Below, piece after piece: positions 19,143 through 27,603 of a DNA stretch of 64,000 bases (the first letter of the stretch is position 1; every line of letters begins with the position of its first letter). This DNA comes from CAYQQQ01 sp964420125 (GTDB taxonomy: Bacteria; Actinomycetota; Acidimicrobiia; Acidimicrobiales; Microtrichaceae). The notes under the pieces were generated by a model. That model was given only the letters and a program-made list of their open reading frames with translations. It searched no databases and had not been told where the DNA came from. The stretch is taken from assembly GCA_964420125.1 (NCBI GenBank), contig CAYQQQ010000023.1, positions 1 through 64,000 of the forward strand, given 5' to 3'. The position numbers were made by a program, and so were the translations under genes.

Positions 19143-20462
19143 GTGCCCTTCCTCCCCACCCGCCGTGCCGCCCTCGTCGCTCTCGTGGCCGCGCTGGGGC
19201 TGCTCCTCGCGCCGGTCACCGACCTGGCGGTGTGGGCGGTCGCCACTGCCGTGACGCTGCTCGTGGTGGCCGTGGTGCTGCTCGACGCCATGATCGGCAC
19301 CTCTCCTGGCCAGGTGGTGCTGCAGCGACGTCACCCCCCGGTGGTGGTCGCCGGACGACCCGCCGAGGTCGCCTGGGAGGTCCGGTCCCGGTCGTCTCGG
19401 AGGCTGCGGGTGCAGGCCGCCGACCAGCTCGCACCGTCGTTGCGGGCCGGGTCCCGTCGCTTCGCGGTGAAGGTTCCGCCGGGAGGGGTGGCCCGCGTCT
19501 CCACCAGCATCCGGCCGTTGCGGCGCGGGCGGTTCGAGCTCGACCGGTTGGCGGTGCGCATCGAGGGGCGCCTCGGTCTGGGGGCGCGCCAGCGCGAGGT
19601 GCCGCTGCACACCGTGCTGAGGGTGCACCCGCCGTTCCGCTCGGCCGAGGAGGCGGAGCTGCGGATCCGGCGGGCGCGCATCCTGGAGGTCGGCATGCGA
19701 TCCGCTCGGGGCCTGGGCGGAGGCACCGAGTTCGAGCAGCTGCGGGAGTACGGGCCAGACGACGAGTTCCGCCGCATCGACTGGACCGCCACGGCGCGCA
19801 CCGGCAAGCCGATCGTGCGCACCTACCGGGCGGAGCGGAACCAGAGCGTGCTGATCCTGTTGGACAACGGCCGGGTGATGGCCGGCCGGGTCGGCGGGGT
19901 GCCCCGCGTGGAGCACGCCATGGACGCGGCGATGATGCTCACCACCGTGGCCACCCGGCTCGGCGATCGCTGCGGGCTGGTCGCCTTCGACCGCGAGGTG
20001 CGAGCGGTGGTGCCCCCGGCCCGCACCGCCAGCCAGTTCGGCAGGGTCACCGAGGCCATGTACGCCCTCGATCCGGTGCTGAACGAATCGGACTACGCCG
20101 GGGCCTTCGCCGAGGTCGTGGCTCGTTTCCGGCGCCGCTCGATGCTGGTGCTGCTGACCGACCTCCTCGAGCAGGCGGTCATGGACTCCTTGGTGCCGGC
20201 GCTGCCGCTGATCACCCGCACCCACCTCGTGGTGGTTGCCGGCGTGCGTGATCCGGCGGTGCAACGCTGGGCGGAGGAGCCGGCGCGCGACGACGACGAG
20301 GCCTACCGGAGGGTCGCGGCGATCTCGGCGATCGAGAACCGCCGGCGCACGGCGGCCCGCCTCCAGTCGCTCGGCGCGGTGGCGGTGGACGCAGAGCCCG
20401 GCCGGCTGGCCGTCGACCTCGCCGACACCTACCTCCACATCAAGTCGACCGGGCGGCTCTGA
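19143..20462 (+). CDS. DUF58 domain protein (vWA-like partner of MoxR)
   Basis: A 439-residue protein with two N-terminal membrane helices (residues about 8-46), a beta-rich region, and the DUF58 signature near residues 195-225: EFEQLREYGPDDEFRRIDW, then ATARTGKPIVRTYRAERNQ. A vWA-like domain with ILLDNGRVM follows. DUF58 proteins are the usual partners of MoxR ATPases. GTG 19143 lies 5 bases after the moxR stop. This is the last plus-strand gene of the run, and a strong inverted repeat follows it. Confidence 0.9.
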   Translation: MPFLPTRRAALVALVAALGLLLAPVTDLAVWAVATAVTLLVVAVVLLDAMIGTSPGQVVLQRRHPPVVVAGRPAEVAWEVRSRSSRRLRVQAADQLAPSLRAGSRRFAVKVPPGGVARVSTSIRPLRRGRFELDRLAVRIEGRLGLGARQREVPLHTVLRVHPPFRSAEEAELRIRRARILEVGMRSARGLGGGTEFEQLREYGPDDEFRRIDWTATARTGKPIVRTYRAERNQSVLILLDNGRVMAGRVGGVPRVEHAMDAAMMLTTVATRLGDRCGLVAFDREVRAVVPPARTASQFGRVTEAMYALDPVLNESDYAGAFAEVVARFRRRSMLVLLTDLLEQAVMDSLVPALPLITRTHLVVVAGVRDPAVQRWAEEPARDDDEAYRRVAAISAIENRRRTAARLQSLGAVAVDAEPGRLAVDLADTYLHIKSTGRL

Positions 20463-20463
20463 G

Positions 20464-20529
20464 CTGCGGAACCCGCCATCTGGCAGGTGTGAACCACGCC
20501 GGTGTGGTCTCACACCCGCCAGATCGCAG
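20464..20529. terminator. Large hairpin in the convergent gap after the DUF58 gene
   Basis: 15-base arms at 20478-20492 and 20510-20524 pair with one mismatch. CTGCG (20464-20468) and CGCAG (20525-20529) extend the stem, and ACCAC/GTGGT pair inside the loop. It sits between the convergent DUF58 and SpoIIM genes. There is no T-run on either side, so it could be a terminator or a REP-type element. Confidence 0.55.
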
Positions 20530-20576
20530 GGTCACCTCGACCACCTCCGCAGCGGCGGGCCGGTGGGCGGCCGCCG

Positions 20577-21620
20577 TCATGCCCCGATGACCACGCCGCG
20601 GGCGGCCTGCGCCTCGGCCTCGGCGACCTCGTCACGGGTGAGCTCGCCCAGCAGGCCGCTCAACCCTCGTCGCTCTGCCCGTTGGCCGAGCATCGCGACG
20701 TAGGTGAGGAAGGCGGCCAGCACCGACACCCCGACACCGACCCGCAGGGCGGTCGGCATGCCCGACGGGGTGACGAAGCCCTCGATGAAGCCGGCGACCA
20801 CGAAGCAGAGGGTGAGCCCCACGACGATGACGACGGCGCGCAGGCCCTCCTCGGCGAGCGCCTGGCCGCGCGTGCGGTCCCCCGGTGCCACGATGGCCCA
20901 GGAGATGCGCAGACCGGCCGCGCCGGCGATGAGGATGGCGCAGATCTCCAGCAGGCCGTGGGGGGTGATCAGACCCCAGAACTGCGGGCCCTCGCCGGCG
21001 TGGTGCATGACGGCGGCCATCACCCCCACGTTGAGGCCGTTGTAGGAGAGGATGAACACCGGTCCCAGCACGGGCACGAGTCCCAGGGCGAAGGCCAGGA
21101 ACGACACGAAGATGTTGTTGACCGTGACCGTCCCCGCGAAGTTCTGTGCGGCCTCGGAGGAGTAGTAGTCCTCGAACTCCGATTCGGCGATGGATTGCTG
21201 CAGCTCGGGGGGGACCGACGCGTCGAGCACCGCCGTGTCGTTGGCGAGCCAGAAGCCCATGGCGACCGCGGGCACGAAGAAGCAGGCGAAGGCGACCGCG
21301 ACGTAGCGGCGTGACACCCACACCGCGGCGGGGAAGACCTCCGAGAAGAAGCGCGCCGCGGCGCGCAGCGGGTTGCCGCGCTTCTGGTAGATCACCACCC
21401 GCGCCTCGCCCAGCAACCGCGACAGCCGCAGGATCAGACCCGGGTCCGCGTAGGTGCTGCGCACGTGGGAGAGCTGGGCGCTGACCCGTTGGTAGAGCCC
21501 GGCCAGCTCGGCGACCTCGGCATCGGAGAGCGAGGATCGGCGTCCGCCCGCACGACCGCTGAGCTCACGCAACCGGTGCCAGGTGGCGTCATGGGTCTGG
21601 ATGTAGCGGTCGAGGTCCAT
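20577..21620 (-). CDS. SpoIIM (stage II sporulation protein M)-like membrane protein
   Basis: A 347-residue protein. The N-terminal cytosolic region (DLDRYIQTHDATWHRLREL) and a helical stretch precede about six membrane helices, including VAVAFACFFVPAVAMGFWLAN. The segment NNIFVSFLAFALGLVPVLG with NGLNVGVMAAV and the following ITPHGLLEICAILIAGAAGL are the classical SpoIIM/DUF95 signature. In non-sporulating actinobacteria this family accompanies RDD and MoxR/DUF58 genes, and here it is divergent from an RDD gene. ATG 21620 lies about 11 bases from a shared, symmetric -10 element. Confidence 0.88.
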   Translation of the reverse strand: MDLDRYIQTHDATWHRLRELSGRAGGRRSSLSDAEVAELAGLYQRVSAQLSHVRSTYADPGLILRLSRLLGEARVVIYQKRGNPLRAAARFFSEVFPAAVWVSRRYVAVAFACFFVPAVAMGFWLANDTAVLDASVPPELQQSIAESEFEDYYSSEAAQNFAGTVTVNNIFVSFLAFALGLVPVLGPVFILSYNGLNVGVMAAVMHHAGEGPQFWGLITPHGLLEICAILIAGAAGLRISWAIVAPGDRTRGQALAEEGLRAVVIVVGLTLCFVVAGFIEGFVTPSGMPTALRVGVGVSVLAAFLTYVAMLGQRAERRGLSGLLGELTRDEVAEAEAQAARGVVIGA

Positions 21621-21630
21621 GCGTGTTGGT

Positions 21631-21637
21631 TACGGTA
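21631..21637. promoter_or_regulatory. Symmetric bidirectional -10 element for the SpoIIM and RDD genes
   Basis: TACGGTA reads TACCGTA on the other strand, so one 7-base block supplies a TAnnnT box in both directions. The plus box ends 8 bases before ATG 21645 and the minus box ends 11 bases before ATG 21620. The whole divergent gap is only 24 bases, so both transcripts must be leaderless or nearly so. Confidence 0.6.
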
Positions 21638-21644
21638 TTGCCTC

Positions 21645-22445
21645 ATGAGGGCTGGTGTCGTCACCCCGGAGGCAGTCGTGCTCGACCTGCCCACCGCGGG
21701 GGTGGCCACCCGGGCCCTGTCGCGGGCCGTCGATCTTGTCGTGCAGCTGGTGGTGGCGGTCGTGCTCGGCTTCGGCGCGGCTCAGAGCGCGGGGTGGGGC
21801 GTGAGCCCCGTGCTGGCAGCGCTCGTCGTCAGCGTGACCGCCCTGCTGGTGTGGCCCATCGGCACCGAGATCCTCTGGCGGGGACGCAGCGTGGGGCGCG
21901 CCATGTTCGGGCTGCGCGTCATCAGCGCGGACGGCTCACCGGTGCAGCCGCGGCAGTCGGTGGTGCGTGGTCTGCTGGCGCTCATCGACATCTACTTCTC
22001 GCTGGGGTTCCTCGCGGCCATCACCGCCATGTTCTCGCCGGTCTCGCAGCGACTCGGGGACATGGCAGCCTCCACCGTCGTGATCCGAGAGCGGCGGAGC
22101 CAGGCCGGGTGGGCGCCGGTGGTCTTCTACCCGCCGCCGGGGTTCGAGCACTACGTGTCGACCCTCGACGTCGGTCGGCTGGAGCCCGAGGACTTCTCGT
22201 TGATCCGCTCGTTCCTGCTCCGCGTGGGGACGCTGCGGTCCGAGGCCCGCTACCAGGAAGCGCTCGCGCTCGCTGAGGGCGTTCGCCAGCGCATCCGCCA
22301 CGAGCTCCCCGCCTCCGTCGCCCCCGAGACCTGGTTGATCTGTGTGGCCTCGGCCTACCAGTGGCGCCAGGGCGGCCTGCTGCGGGAGGTGGCGCTGGGT
22401 CGTGCACCGGTGGCCCCGCTGTGGGGATCGGTGCTTCCCGCGTGA
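21645..22445 (+). CDS. RDD family membrane protein
   Basis: A 266-residue protein. The RDD domain is visible as TRALSRAVDLVVQLVVAVVL near residue 20, then a second helix (SPVLAALVVSVTALLVWP) and the segment WRGRSVGRAMFGLRVISADG, with a third helix near residue 110. The C-terminal half is soluble. RDD proteins are proposed transporters or membrane organisers, but the role is not settled. ATG 21645 was chosen from the position of the -10 box. It is the plus-strand partner of the SpoIIM gene. Confidence 0.85.
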   Translation: MRAGVVTPEAVVLDLPTAGVATRALSRAVDLVVQLVVAVVLGFGAAQSAGWGVSPVLAALVVSVTALLVWPIGTEILWRGRSVGRAMFGLRVISADGSPVQPRQSVVRGLLALIDIYFSLGFLAAITAMFSPVSQRLGDMAASTVVIRERRSQAGWAPVVFYPPPGFEHYVSTLDVGRLEPEDFSLIRSFLLRVGTLRSEARYQEALALAEGVRQRIRHELPASVAPETWLICVASAYQWRQGGLLREVALGRAPVAPLWGSVLPA

Positions 22446-22507
22446 GCGGGTCGACTCGTCGTCGCGCTCGCCGGCCGTCCCGCTTCGATCGACCCACGGT
22501 CGACCCG

Positions 22508-22513
22508 TAGCCT
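22508..22513 (+). promoter_or_regulatory. -10 box of the cysteine desulfurase gene, next to an inverted repeat
   Basis: TAGCCT ends 6 bases before ATG 22520. Immediately upstream, 22499-22507 (GTCGACCCG) is the reverse complement of 22447-22455, a spaced inverted repeat that could bind a regulator or form a loop. Confidence 0.5.
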
Positions 22514-22519
22514 TGACCC

Positions 22520-23875
22520 ATGACCTCCGAGCGCTCAGGCCTCCGGCGGCGGGGGCCCCTGGTCGATCCGCAGGTCGACGTCGGCCCCCGGGGCTTCAGC
22601 GACGCCCCGGCCTTCATCGACATGGATCGTGCCGCCACCAGCGCGCTCTGCGAGGAGGCCCGCGTTGCGATGGCGCCGTTCCTGGGGGCGGGGGGACATC
22701 GGGGCACGCGCCACGGCAACCCCTCCGGCAGCCACGCGATCGCCCGCGACGCGCTGCGCGCGGTCGACGAGGCCCGTGAGGTGATCGCCGAGTGCCTCGG
22801 CTGTGCCCCGGGTGAGGTCGTGTTCACCTCCGGTGGGACCGAGGCGGACAACCACGCCGTCACCGGTGGTGTGCCGCCCCGTCGCGGCACGCCCTGGTGC
22901 TCGGCGGTCGAGCACCACGCCGTCCTCGCTCCCACCGCGGCCCTCGGCGGCTCGACGGTCGGGGTCGACCGGCTCGGCCGCGTCGAGCTCGACGATCTCG
23001 AGGAGCGGCTCTGCCGTCCAGGAAGGCAGCCGGTGTCGGTGGTGTCGGTGATGCTGGCCAACAACGAGCTGGGCACCTGCAACGACCTCGCCGCGGTGCG
23101 CGAAGTCGTGCGTCGCAGCGCCCCCGAGGCGGTGCTGCACACCGACGCCGTGCAGGCGGCGCCGTGGATGGACCTGCCCAGCGATGCCGCCCCGGCGCAG
23201 CTGGTCAGCGTCTCGGCGCACAAGCTGGGCGGCCCCAAGGGCGTGGGCGCGCTGGTGGTTCGCCAGGGCACGCCGTTGCGGCCGCTGCTCCACGGAGGTG
23301 CGCAGGAGCGTGGCCGGCGGGGTGGCACCCACGACGTCGCCGGCATCGTGGGCTTCGCCGCGGCGCTGGAGGTGGCGGTGCGTCACCGCGTCGCCCGCTC
23401 GGCGCGGGTGGCGGCGCTTCGGGATCGACTCGCCCGGTCGGTGACCGCGGAGGTGCAGGGCGTGCACGAGACGGTCGGCCCTGAGGTGGCCTTCGCCGTC
23501 GGGGGTCCCCGTGACCGGTCGCACCTGCTCCCCGGCCACTGCCACCTGTTGGTGGAGGGCGTGGGCTCCGAGGAGCTGCTCCTCGTGCTGGAGCGATTCG
23601 GGGTGTGCGCGTCCTCGGCGTCGTCGTGTGCCAGCGGAGCGCAGGCGCCGTCGCATGTGCTGCTGGCGGTCGGCGCGGTCGCCGAGGGGCCCGTCGAACC
23701 CCGGGAGCCGCTCGCCGCGCTGCGGCTGACCCTGGGCTCCCAGACGACCGACGCGGAGGTGACGGCGACCGTGGCGGCGTTGCAGGAGGCAGTGGCACAC
23801 GTCCGGGCGCATCGCGGCAGCTCTGGGGATGGCCGCGTCGATGGCTCGTCGGTGCTCGGGGGCGTCCACCGGTGA
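22520..23875 (+). CDS. iscS: Cysteine desulfurase (IscS/NifS type)
   Basis: A 451-residue PLP enzyme that takes sulfur from cysteine for tRNA thiolation and Fe-S clusters. The PLP lysine is near residue 235 (VSAHKLGGPKGVGALVV), and the persulfide Cys is near 370 in the loop SSASSCASGAQ. The usual DHAATTP motif near the N-terminus is altered to MDRAATSAL, and about 33 residues precede it. The gene overlaps mnmA by 4 bases (GTGA), which is strong evidence that this enzyme feeds sulfur to MnmA. The symbol reflects family and context. Confidence 0.88.
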   Translation: MTSERSGLRRRGPLVDPQVDVGPRGFSDAPAFIDMDRAATSALCEEARVAMAPFLGAGGHRGTRHGNPSGSHAIARDALRAVDEAREVIAECLGCAPGEVVFTSGGTEADNHAVTGGVPPRRGTPWCSAVEHHAVLAPTAALGGSTVGVDRLGRVELDDLEERLCRPGRQPVSVVSVMLANNELGTCNDLAAVREVVRRSAPEAVLHTDAVQAAPWMDLPSDAAPAQLVSVSAHKLGGPKGVGALVVRQGTPLRPLLHGGAQERGRRGGTHDVAGIVGFAAALEVAVRHRVARSARVAALRDRLARSVTAEVQGVHETVGPEVAFAVGGPRDRSHLLPGHCHLLVEGVGSEELLLVLERFGVCASSASSCASGAQAPSHVLLAVGAVAEGPVEPREPLAALRLTLGSQTTDAEVTATVAALQEAVAHVRAHRGSSGDGRVDGSSVLGGVHR

Positions 23876-24960
23876 GGGTGTTGGTCGCTCTGTCCGGCGG
23901 TGTCGACTCATCGGTGGCTGCTGCGCTCCTCCTCGACGAGGGCCACGACGTCGTCGGGGCGACCATGAAGCTCTGGGGCGGCTCCGCCGACAGCGGTTGT
24001 TGCTCGGTCGCCGACGTGGAGGACGCCCGGCGGAGCGCCTCTCAGCTGGGGATCGACCACCACGTGTTCGACTACACCGCAGAGTTCGAGTCCGCCGTGG
24101 TGACGCCCTACGTGGAGGAGCACTTCGCAGGGCGCACACCCAACCCCTGCATCGAGTGCAACCGGCACCTGAAGTTCGACCTCCTGGTCCGGCGCGCCGA
24201 GCTGCTCGGGTTCGATGCGGTGGCCACCGGACACCACGCCCGGATCGTCCTCCTCCGCGGTCGCCCCCACCTGGGACGCGGGCGCGACGCTGCCAAGGAC
24301 CAGTCCTATGTGCTCTACCCGCTGTGCGGCGAGCTGCTGGCGCGGGTGCGGTTCCCGGTCGGGGAGCTCACCAAGGCGGAGGTGCGACGTCGTGCGGCTG
24401 CTCTTGGGCTGCGCACCGCCACCAAGCCCGACAGCCAGGACGTGTGCTTCGTCACCCGTGCCGATGGTCGCCATCGGTTCCTGTCCTCGCGTGGAGAGCT
24501 CCATCCCGCGACGGTGCTCGACGAACGGGGGGAGGCGCGTGGCTCGGTCGACGCCGTCGAGACGATCACCGTCGGCCAGCGGCGCGGCCTGGGGTTGGCC
24601 GGAGGATCGCAGCGCCGGTTCGTGACGCACGTGGACGTGGTCGGGCGCACCGTGCACGTCGGACCGATCGGGGAGCTCTCGGTGGAGCACACCCCGTTGG
24701 AGGCCCTGGTGTGGGCCCACGAGCCGGTGGCCGGCCCGGTCACGGCGCAGTGCTCCGCACACGGATCGGCGACGGACGCGTCGGTCCTGCCCGGCGCGCC
24801 GGGAGAGGCGTTGCTGCGCTGGGACCTCCCTCGTCGTCGCGTGGCACCGGGTCAGAGCGTGGTGCTGTACAGCGACGGCTGCGTGGTGGGAGGCGGGATC
24901 GCAGCAGAGGAGCCCGTGCCGCCTCGAGGGCTGTCCTGCGCCGCCCGGCCCCCGGCCTGA
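23872..24960 (+). CDS. mnmA: tRNA-specific 2-thiouridylase
   Basis: A 362-residue enzyme that thiolates U34 in the anticodons of Glu, Gln and Lys tRNAs. The ATP-binding PP-loop is LVALSGGVDSSVAAALL at the N-terminus. The catalytic cysteines lie in TPNPCIECNRHLKFDLL and DSQDVCFV, and GHHARI is a family landmark. The C-terminal barrels are present and the length is normal. GTG 23872 overlaps the desulfurase stop codon, consistent with translational coupling and with persulfide transfer between the two proteins. Confidence 0.95.
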   Translation: MRVLVALSGGVDSSVAAALLLDEGHDVVGATMKLWGGSADSGCCSVADVEDARRSASQLGIDHHVFDYTAEFESAVVTPYVEEHFAGRTPNPCIECNRHLKFDLLVRRAELLGFDAVATGHHARIVLLRGRPHLGRGRDAAKDQSYVLYPLCGELLARVRFPVGELTKAEVRRRAAALGLRTATKPDSQDVCFVTRADGRHRFLSSRGELHPATVLDERGEARGSVDAVETITVGQRRGLGLAGGSQRRFVTHVDVVGRTVHVGPIGELSVEHTPLEALVWAHEPVAGPVTAQCSAHGSATDASVLPGAPGEALLRWDLPRRRVAPGQSVVLYSDGCVVGGGIAAEEPVPPRGLSCAARPPA

Positions 24961-25014
24961 GCGCCGGCGCGGTCGCCGGTGGGGAGCCGATCGTGCCGTA
25001 CCCCAACCTGGCGC

Positions 25015-25548
25015 TCAGCGCCCGGCGCGCTCGTCCACGTCCAGCTCGTGATGGACCATCTCGTGCGCGATCCACACGAGTGCCTGGGCCACGTCGCCGG
25101 TTCCCCAGTCGCCGTGCTCGAAGGGCGTGTCGAGGTCGAGCCCGGCGGTGAGGGTCGTGAGCGTGTCGATGCCCTGGCGCAGCGCCCACAGGGCCGACAC
25201 CGTGGGCATGCCCGCGTAGTTGCGCGCGGCGGCCAGCTCGTCGGGATCCCAGCCGGCGAGCAGTGCGCCGGGTCCGTCGGCCAGCACCACCCACCGCTCG
25301 GACCACCCGCGAGCGAGGTCGGCGAGGTGCCACACGTAGCCGGTGGCCGTCCAGCCCGCTGCGACGGCGGCGGTCCCGTCTCGACCCTCGAGCAGCGTGG
25401 CGTAGCGCTCCGGTGCGTGGCGGAGCTGCGCCAGCGCCGCCTGGGCGTCCTCGTCCCAGTCGAAGCCGCAGGTCGGGCAGGTGGTGGTGTCGGGCGCGCC
25501 GTAGAGCCAGGCGGTGGCACCTTCGAGGAACGACGTCGGCGTGCTCAT
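25015..25548 (-). CDS. DinB-like / maleylpyruvate isomerase-type metal-binding protein
   Basis: A 177-residue helical protein with a DinB-like four-helix-bundle pattern. Conserved histidines that could bind a metal occur in YVWHLADLARGW and HEMVHHELD. A short Cys motif (CPTCGFDW) near residue 23 is unusual for the family. DinB-like proteins often take part in mycothiol- or bacillithiol-dependent reactions, but none can be assigned here. ATG 25548 follows CATGAT with a 9-base spacer. It is convergent with mnmA. Confidence 0.65.
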   Translation of the reverse strand: MSTPTSFLEGATAWLYGAPDTTTCPTCGFDWDEDAQAALAQLRHAPERYATLLEGRDGTAAVAAGWTATGYVWHLADLARGWSERWVVLADGPGALLAGWDPDELAAARNYAGMPTVSALWALRQGIDTLTTLTAGLDLDTPFEHGDWGTGDVAQALVWIAHEMVHHELDVDERAGR

Positions 25549-25583
25549 GGCGCGCCGATCATGCCACACCGTTCCCGGCACCC

Positions 25584-26471
25584 TCATCCGGCGGAGAGGC
25601 CGCCGACCTCCAGGCCCCGGCGCTCGGCCTCGTCGAGCAGCTTGGCCGGTCTGCTGGGCACGAACACCACCGCGCTCGCAGCGCGCGCCTCGGTGACGCG
25701 CCCCCGGCGGGGCGCGGGCACGAGCTCGACCGGATCGCGCAGGTCGAGCTCCAGGACCAGCCCCGGTGCCCCGACGGTCAGGTCGTCGGCCTGGGTCCCT
25801 TCCCGCGCAGGTCCCACAGCGGCGATGGAAGGTGCGGGGAACAGCACCGGCTGCACGAGTGCCATGTCGTCCACGAGGGTCACCCCCGCCGGCACGAACA
25901 CCGCCCAGCGGCGGGCCAGCTGCCAGCAGGCGGAGTAGCCCCACCCGGCACCGACCACGCCGAGCGCGACGAGCAGGCCTCCGGGCAGCCAACGGCGGTC
26001 GGCCAAGAGGAGGGCGCCCGCCGGAACGGGCACCACCGCCAACGCCCAGGCCACCTCGACGGGGCCGAGGAGCAGGGCTGCGGGCGGTCGTAGGGCGAAG
26101 CGCCGCTCGTCGCCGTAGGAGGCGCCGTCGACGAACCAGTCGCCGACGGCGGCCGCCATCACCACCACGGCGCAGGCGGCCCCGAGCGCCAGGCCGATCC
26201 ACCCCGGTGCTCCGGGTGCGGTGGAGGCCAAGGAGATCAGCGACGCTGCCGGTGCCGCAGGCACCAGGAGCCGCAGCAGGGTCAAGGTGGAGGGCAACGG
26301 CACCAGCGATGCGCCGAAGGCCACCACCCACGGGACCCAGAACAGGATGGCGGCGGTCCAGCGCACGGCTGCCGGTGCGCCGGCGACGGTGGTGTCGAGC
26401 TGTTCGGCCAGGGTGAAGGGCAGTGCCAGCCAGGCGGCACGGAACGACCAGAGCATCAGAGGAGCATCCAC
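25584..26471 (-). CDS. Membrane protein with PH-like C-terminal region, function unknown
   Basis: A 295-residue protein. The first roughly 200 residues hold about six hydrophobic helices, for example AAILFWVPWVVAFGASLVPL and GLALGAACAVVVMAAAVGDW. The last 90 residues are soluble and beta-rich (TVGAPGLVLELDLRDPVELVPAPRRG ends in a likely membrane-facing domain). GTG 26471 was chosen because CAAACT (26478-26483 on plus) ends 6 bases before it. It is divergent from the MetE-like gene, with a perfect palindrome between them. No family recognised with confidence. Confidence 0.6.
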   Translation of the reverse strand: MDAPLMLWSFRAAWLALPFTLAEQLDTTVAGAPAAVRWTAAILFWVPWVVAFGASLVPLPSTLTLLRLLVPAAPAASLISLASTAPGAPGWIGLALGAACAVVVMAAAVGDWFVDGASYGDERRFALRPPAALLLGPVEVAWALAVVPVPAGALLLADRRWLPGGLLVALGVVGAGWGYSACWQLARRWAVFVPAGVTLVDDMALVQPVLFPAPSIAAVGPAREGTQADDLTVGAPGLVLELDLRDPVELVPAPRRGRVTEARAASAVVFVPSRPAKLLDEAERRGLEVGGLSAG

Positions 26472-26481
26472 CGCCCCAGTT

Positions 26482-26500
26482 TGCGTGTCCCGGACACGCA
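26482..26500. promoter_or_regulatory. 19-bp perfect palindrome, operator between divergent genes
   Basis: TGCGTGTCC-C-GGACACGCA has 9-bp perfect arms centred on 26491. The divergent gap is only 45 bases (26472-26516). The minus -10 box (26478-26483) touches the palindrome, and the plus -10-like TAACAA (26505-26510) lies just beyond it. A dimeric repressor bound here would cover both promoters. The regulator is not identifiable. Confidence 0.6.
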
Positions 26501-26516
26501 CCGCTAACAACGGTGC

Positions 26517-27548
26517 ATGGGGGCCCCGTCGAAGATGCCGCTCGGGCTGGCTACCGTGCCGGGGGACCTTCCGGTGCGTGGCGCAGGCGACGCCGTCGAG
26601 ATGGCGACGCGGGGCCGCGACCTTCCCACCGTCCCGGTCCTGGCCGCAGAGGGCTGCTCCCTTCTCCACCAGGCGATCGACTGCCTCGCCGGGGTCCAGG
26701 TGCTGCCGTCGGGGACGCTGCGGGTCGATCTCGGCGCGTTCGGCGTGCAGCCTGACCGGGCCTGCGACGTGGGCGGCCCGGCGCACGTGGCGCTCACCGA
26801 GATGCTGGCACGGTGGCCCGCGATCGTGGCGGCGCATCCTGCCACCGCGGGCCTGCGCCTCGACCTGCTCGGGCCGGTCACCCTCGGGCTGCACCTCTAC
26901 TCGGCGGGAGTGCCACAGGCGCAGGCCCTGGACGCGGCACGGGTCGTGTGCAGCCTCCGGGCGGAGGCGATGCTCCACGCGGTGCGCCGCGTGGAGCCCG
27001 CGCGACCGGTGGCGGTGGTCATGTGCGAGCCGCGGCTCGTCGGATCCATGCATCCCACCTTCCCCCTGTCGGTCCGCCAGGTGCGCGCCCAGCTCGACCC
27101 GGTGGTCGACATCGTCGATCGGGCTGCCGGCGGCGCGCCGGTGCTGATCGGCGTGCACGTGGCCGGCCGGAGCGACTGGCCCACGATCATCTCCTCGGGG
27201 GTGTCCTTCCTGTCGCTTCCCCCGGATCCCGCGCTCGTCGGATGGAGCAGCTTCGTGCAGGCGATGCTCGACAACGGAGGGTTCATCGCCTGGGGCGCCC
27301 TGCCGGTGGACCGGCCCCTCGGTTCGCACGAGGAGCTCCTCTGGCGGCACCTGTCGGCGACCTGGAGCGATCTGGTCGCCGCAGGCGTCGACCCCGGCCT
27401 GCTGCGCCGACGGTGCCTCGTGAGCCCCTCGGGCGGGCTCGGCTGCTACGGGCCCGAGCAGATCGGCGGGATCCTGGCGCTGCTCGATGCGCTGGCAGCG
27501 CGTGTGCGCCGTCAGGCCATCGGCGCGCGCCGCAGCGCCGGCAGCTGA
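26517..27548 (+). CDS. Cobalamin-independent methionine synthase-like protein lacking clear zinc ligands
   Basis: A 343-residue protein resembling the C-terminal barrel of MetE/UROD-like proteins: GLATVPGDLP at the start, LLGPVTLGLHL, AVVMCEPRLVG, then SPSGGLGCYGPEQIGG at the end. Actinobacteria often carry such a protein just upstream of ligA (as in Mycobacterium tuberculosis). In MetE the last motif holds a zinc-binding Cys in SP(x)CGL; here the position is Gly, so classical methyl transfer is doubtful. ATG 26517 lies 6 bases after TAACAA. It is divergent from a membrane protein gene. Confidence 0.7.
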   Translation: MGAPSKMPLGLATVPGDLPVRGAGDAVEMATRGRDLPTVPVLAAEGCSLLHQAIDCLAGVQVLPSGTLRVDLGAFGVQPDRACDVGGPAHVALTEMLARWPAIVAAHPATAGLRLDLLGPVTLGLHLYSAGVPQAQALDAARVVCSLRAEAMLHAVRRVEPARPVAVVMCEPRLVGSMHPTFPLSVRQVRAQLDPVVDIVDRAAGGAPVLIGVHVAGRSDWPTIISSGVSFLSLPPDPALVGWSSFVQAMLDNGGFIAWGALPVDRPLGSHEELLWRHLSATWSDLVAAGVDPGLLRRRCLVSPSGGLGCYGPEQIGGILALLDALAARVRRQAIGARRSAGS

Positions 27549-27591
27549 GTCGGGGCGCCCGACCCGGCGGGGAGCAGTCGCAGCCCTCGGA

Positions 27592-27597
27592 TACATT
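27592..27597 (+). promoter_or_regulatory. -10 box of ligA (leaderless)
   Basis: TACATT ends 6 bases before GTG 27604. The gap to the upstream gene is only 55 bases. Confidence 0.5.
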
Positions 27598-27603
27598 GCG
27601 CCG

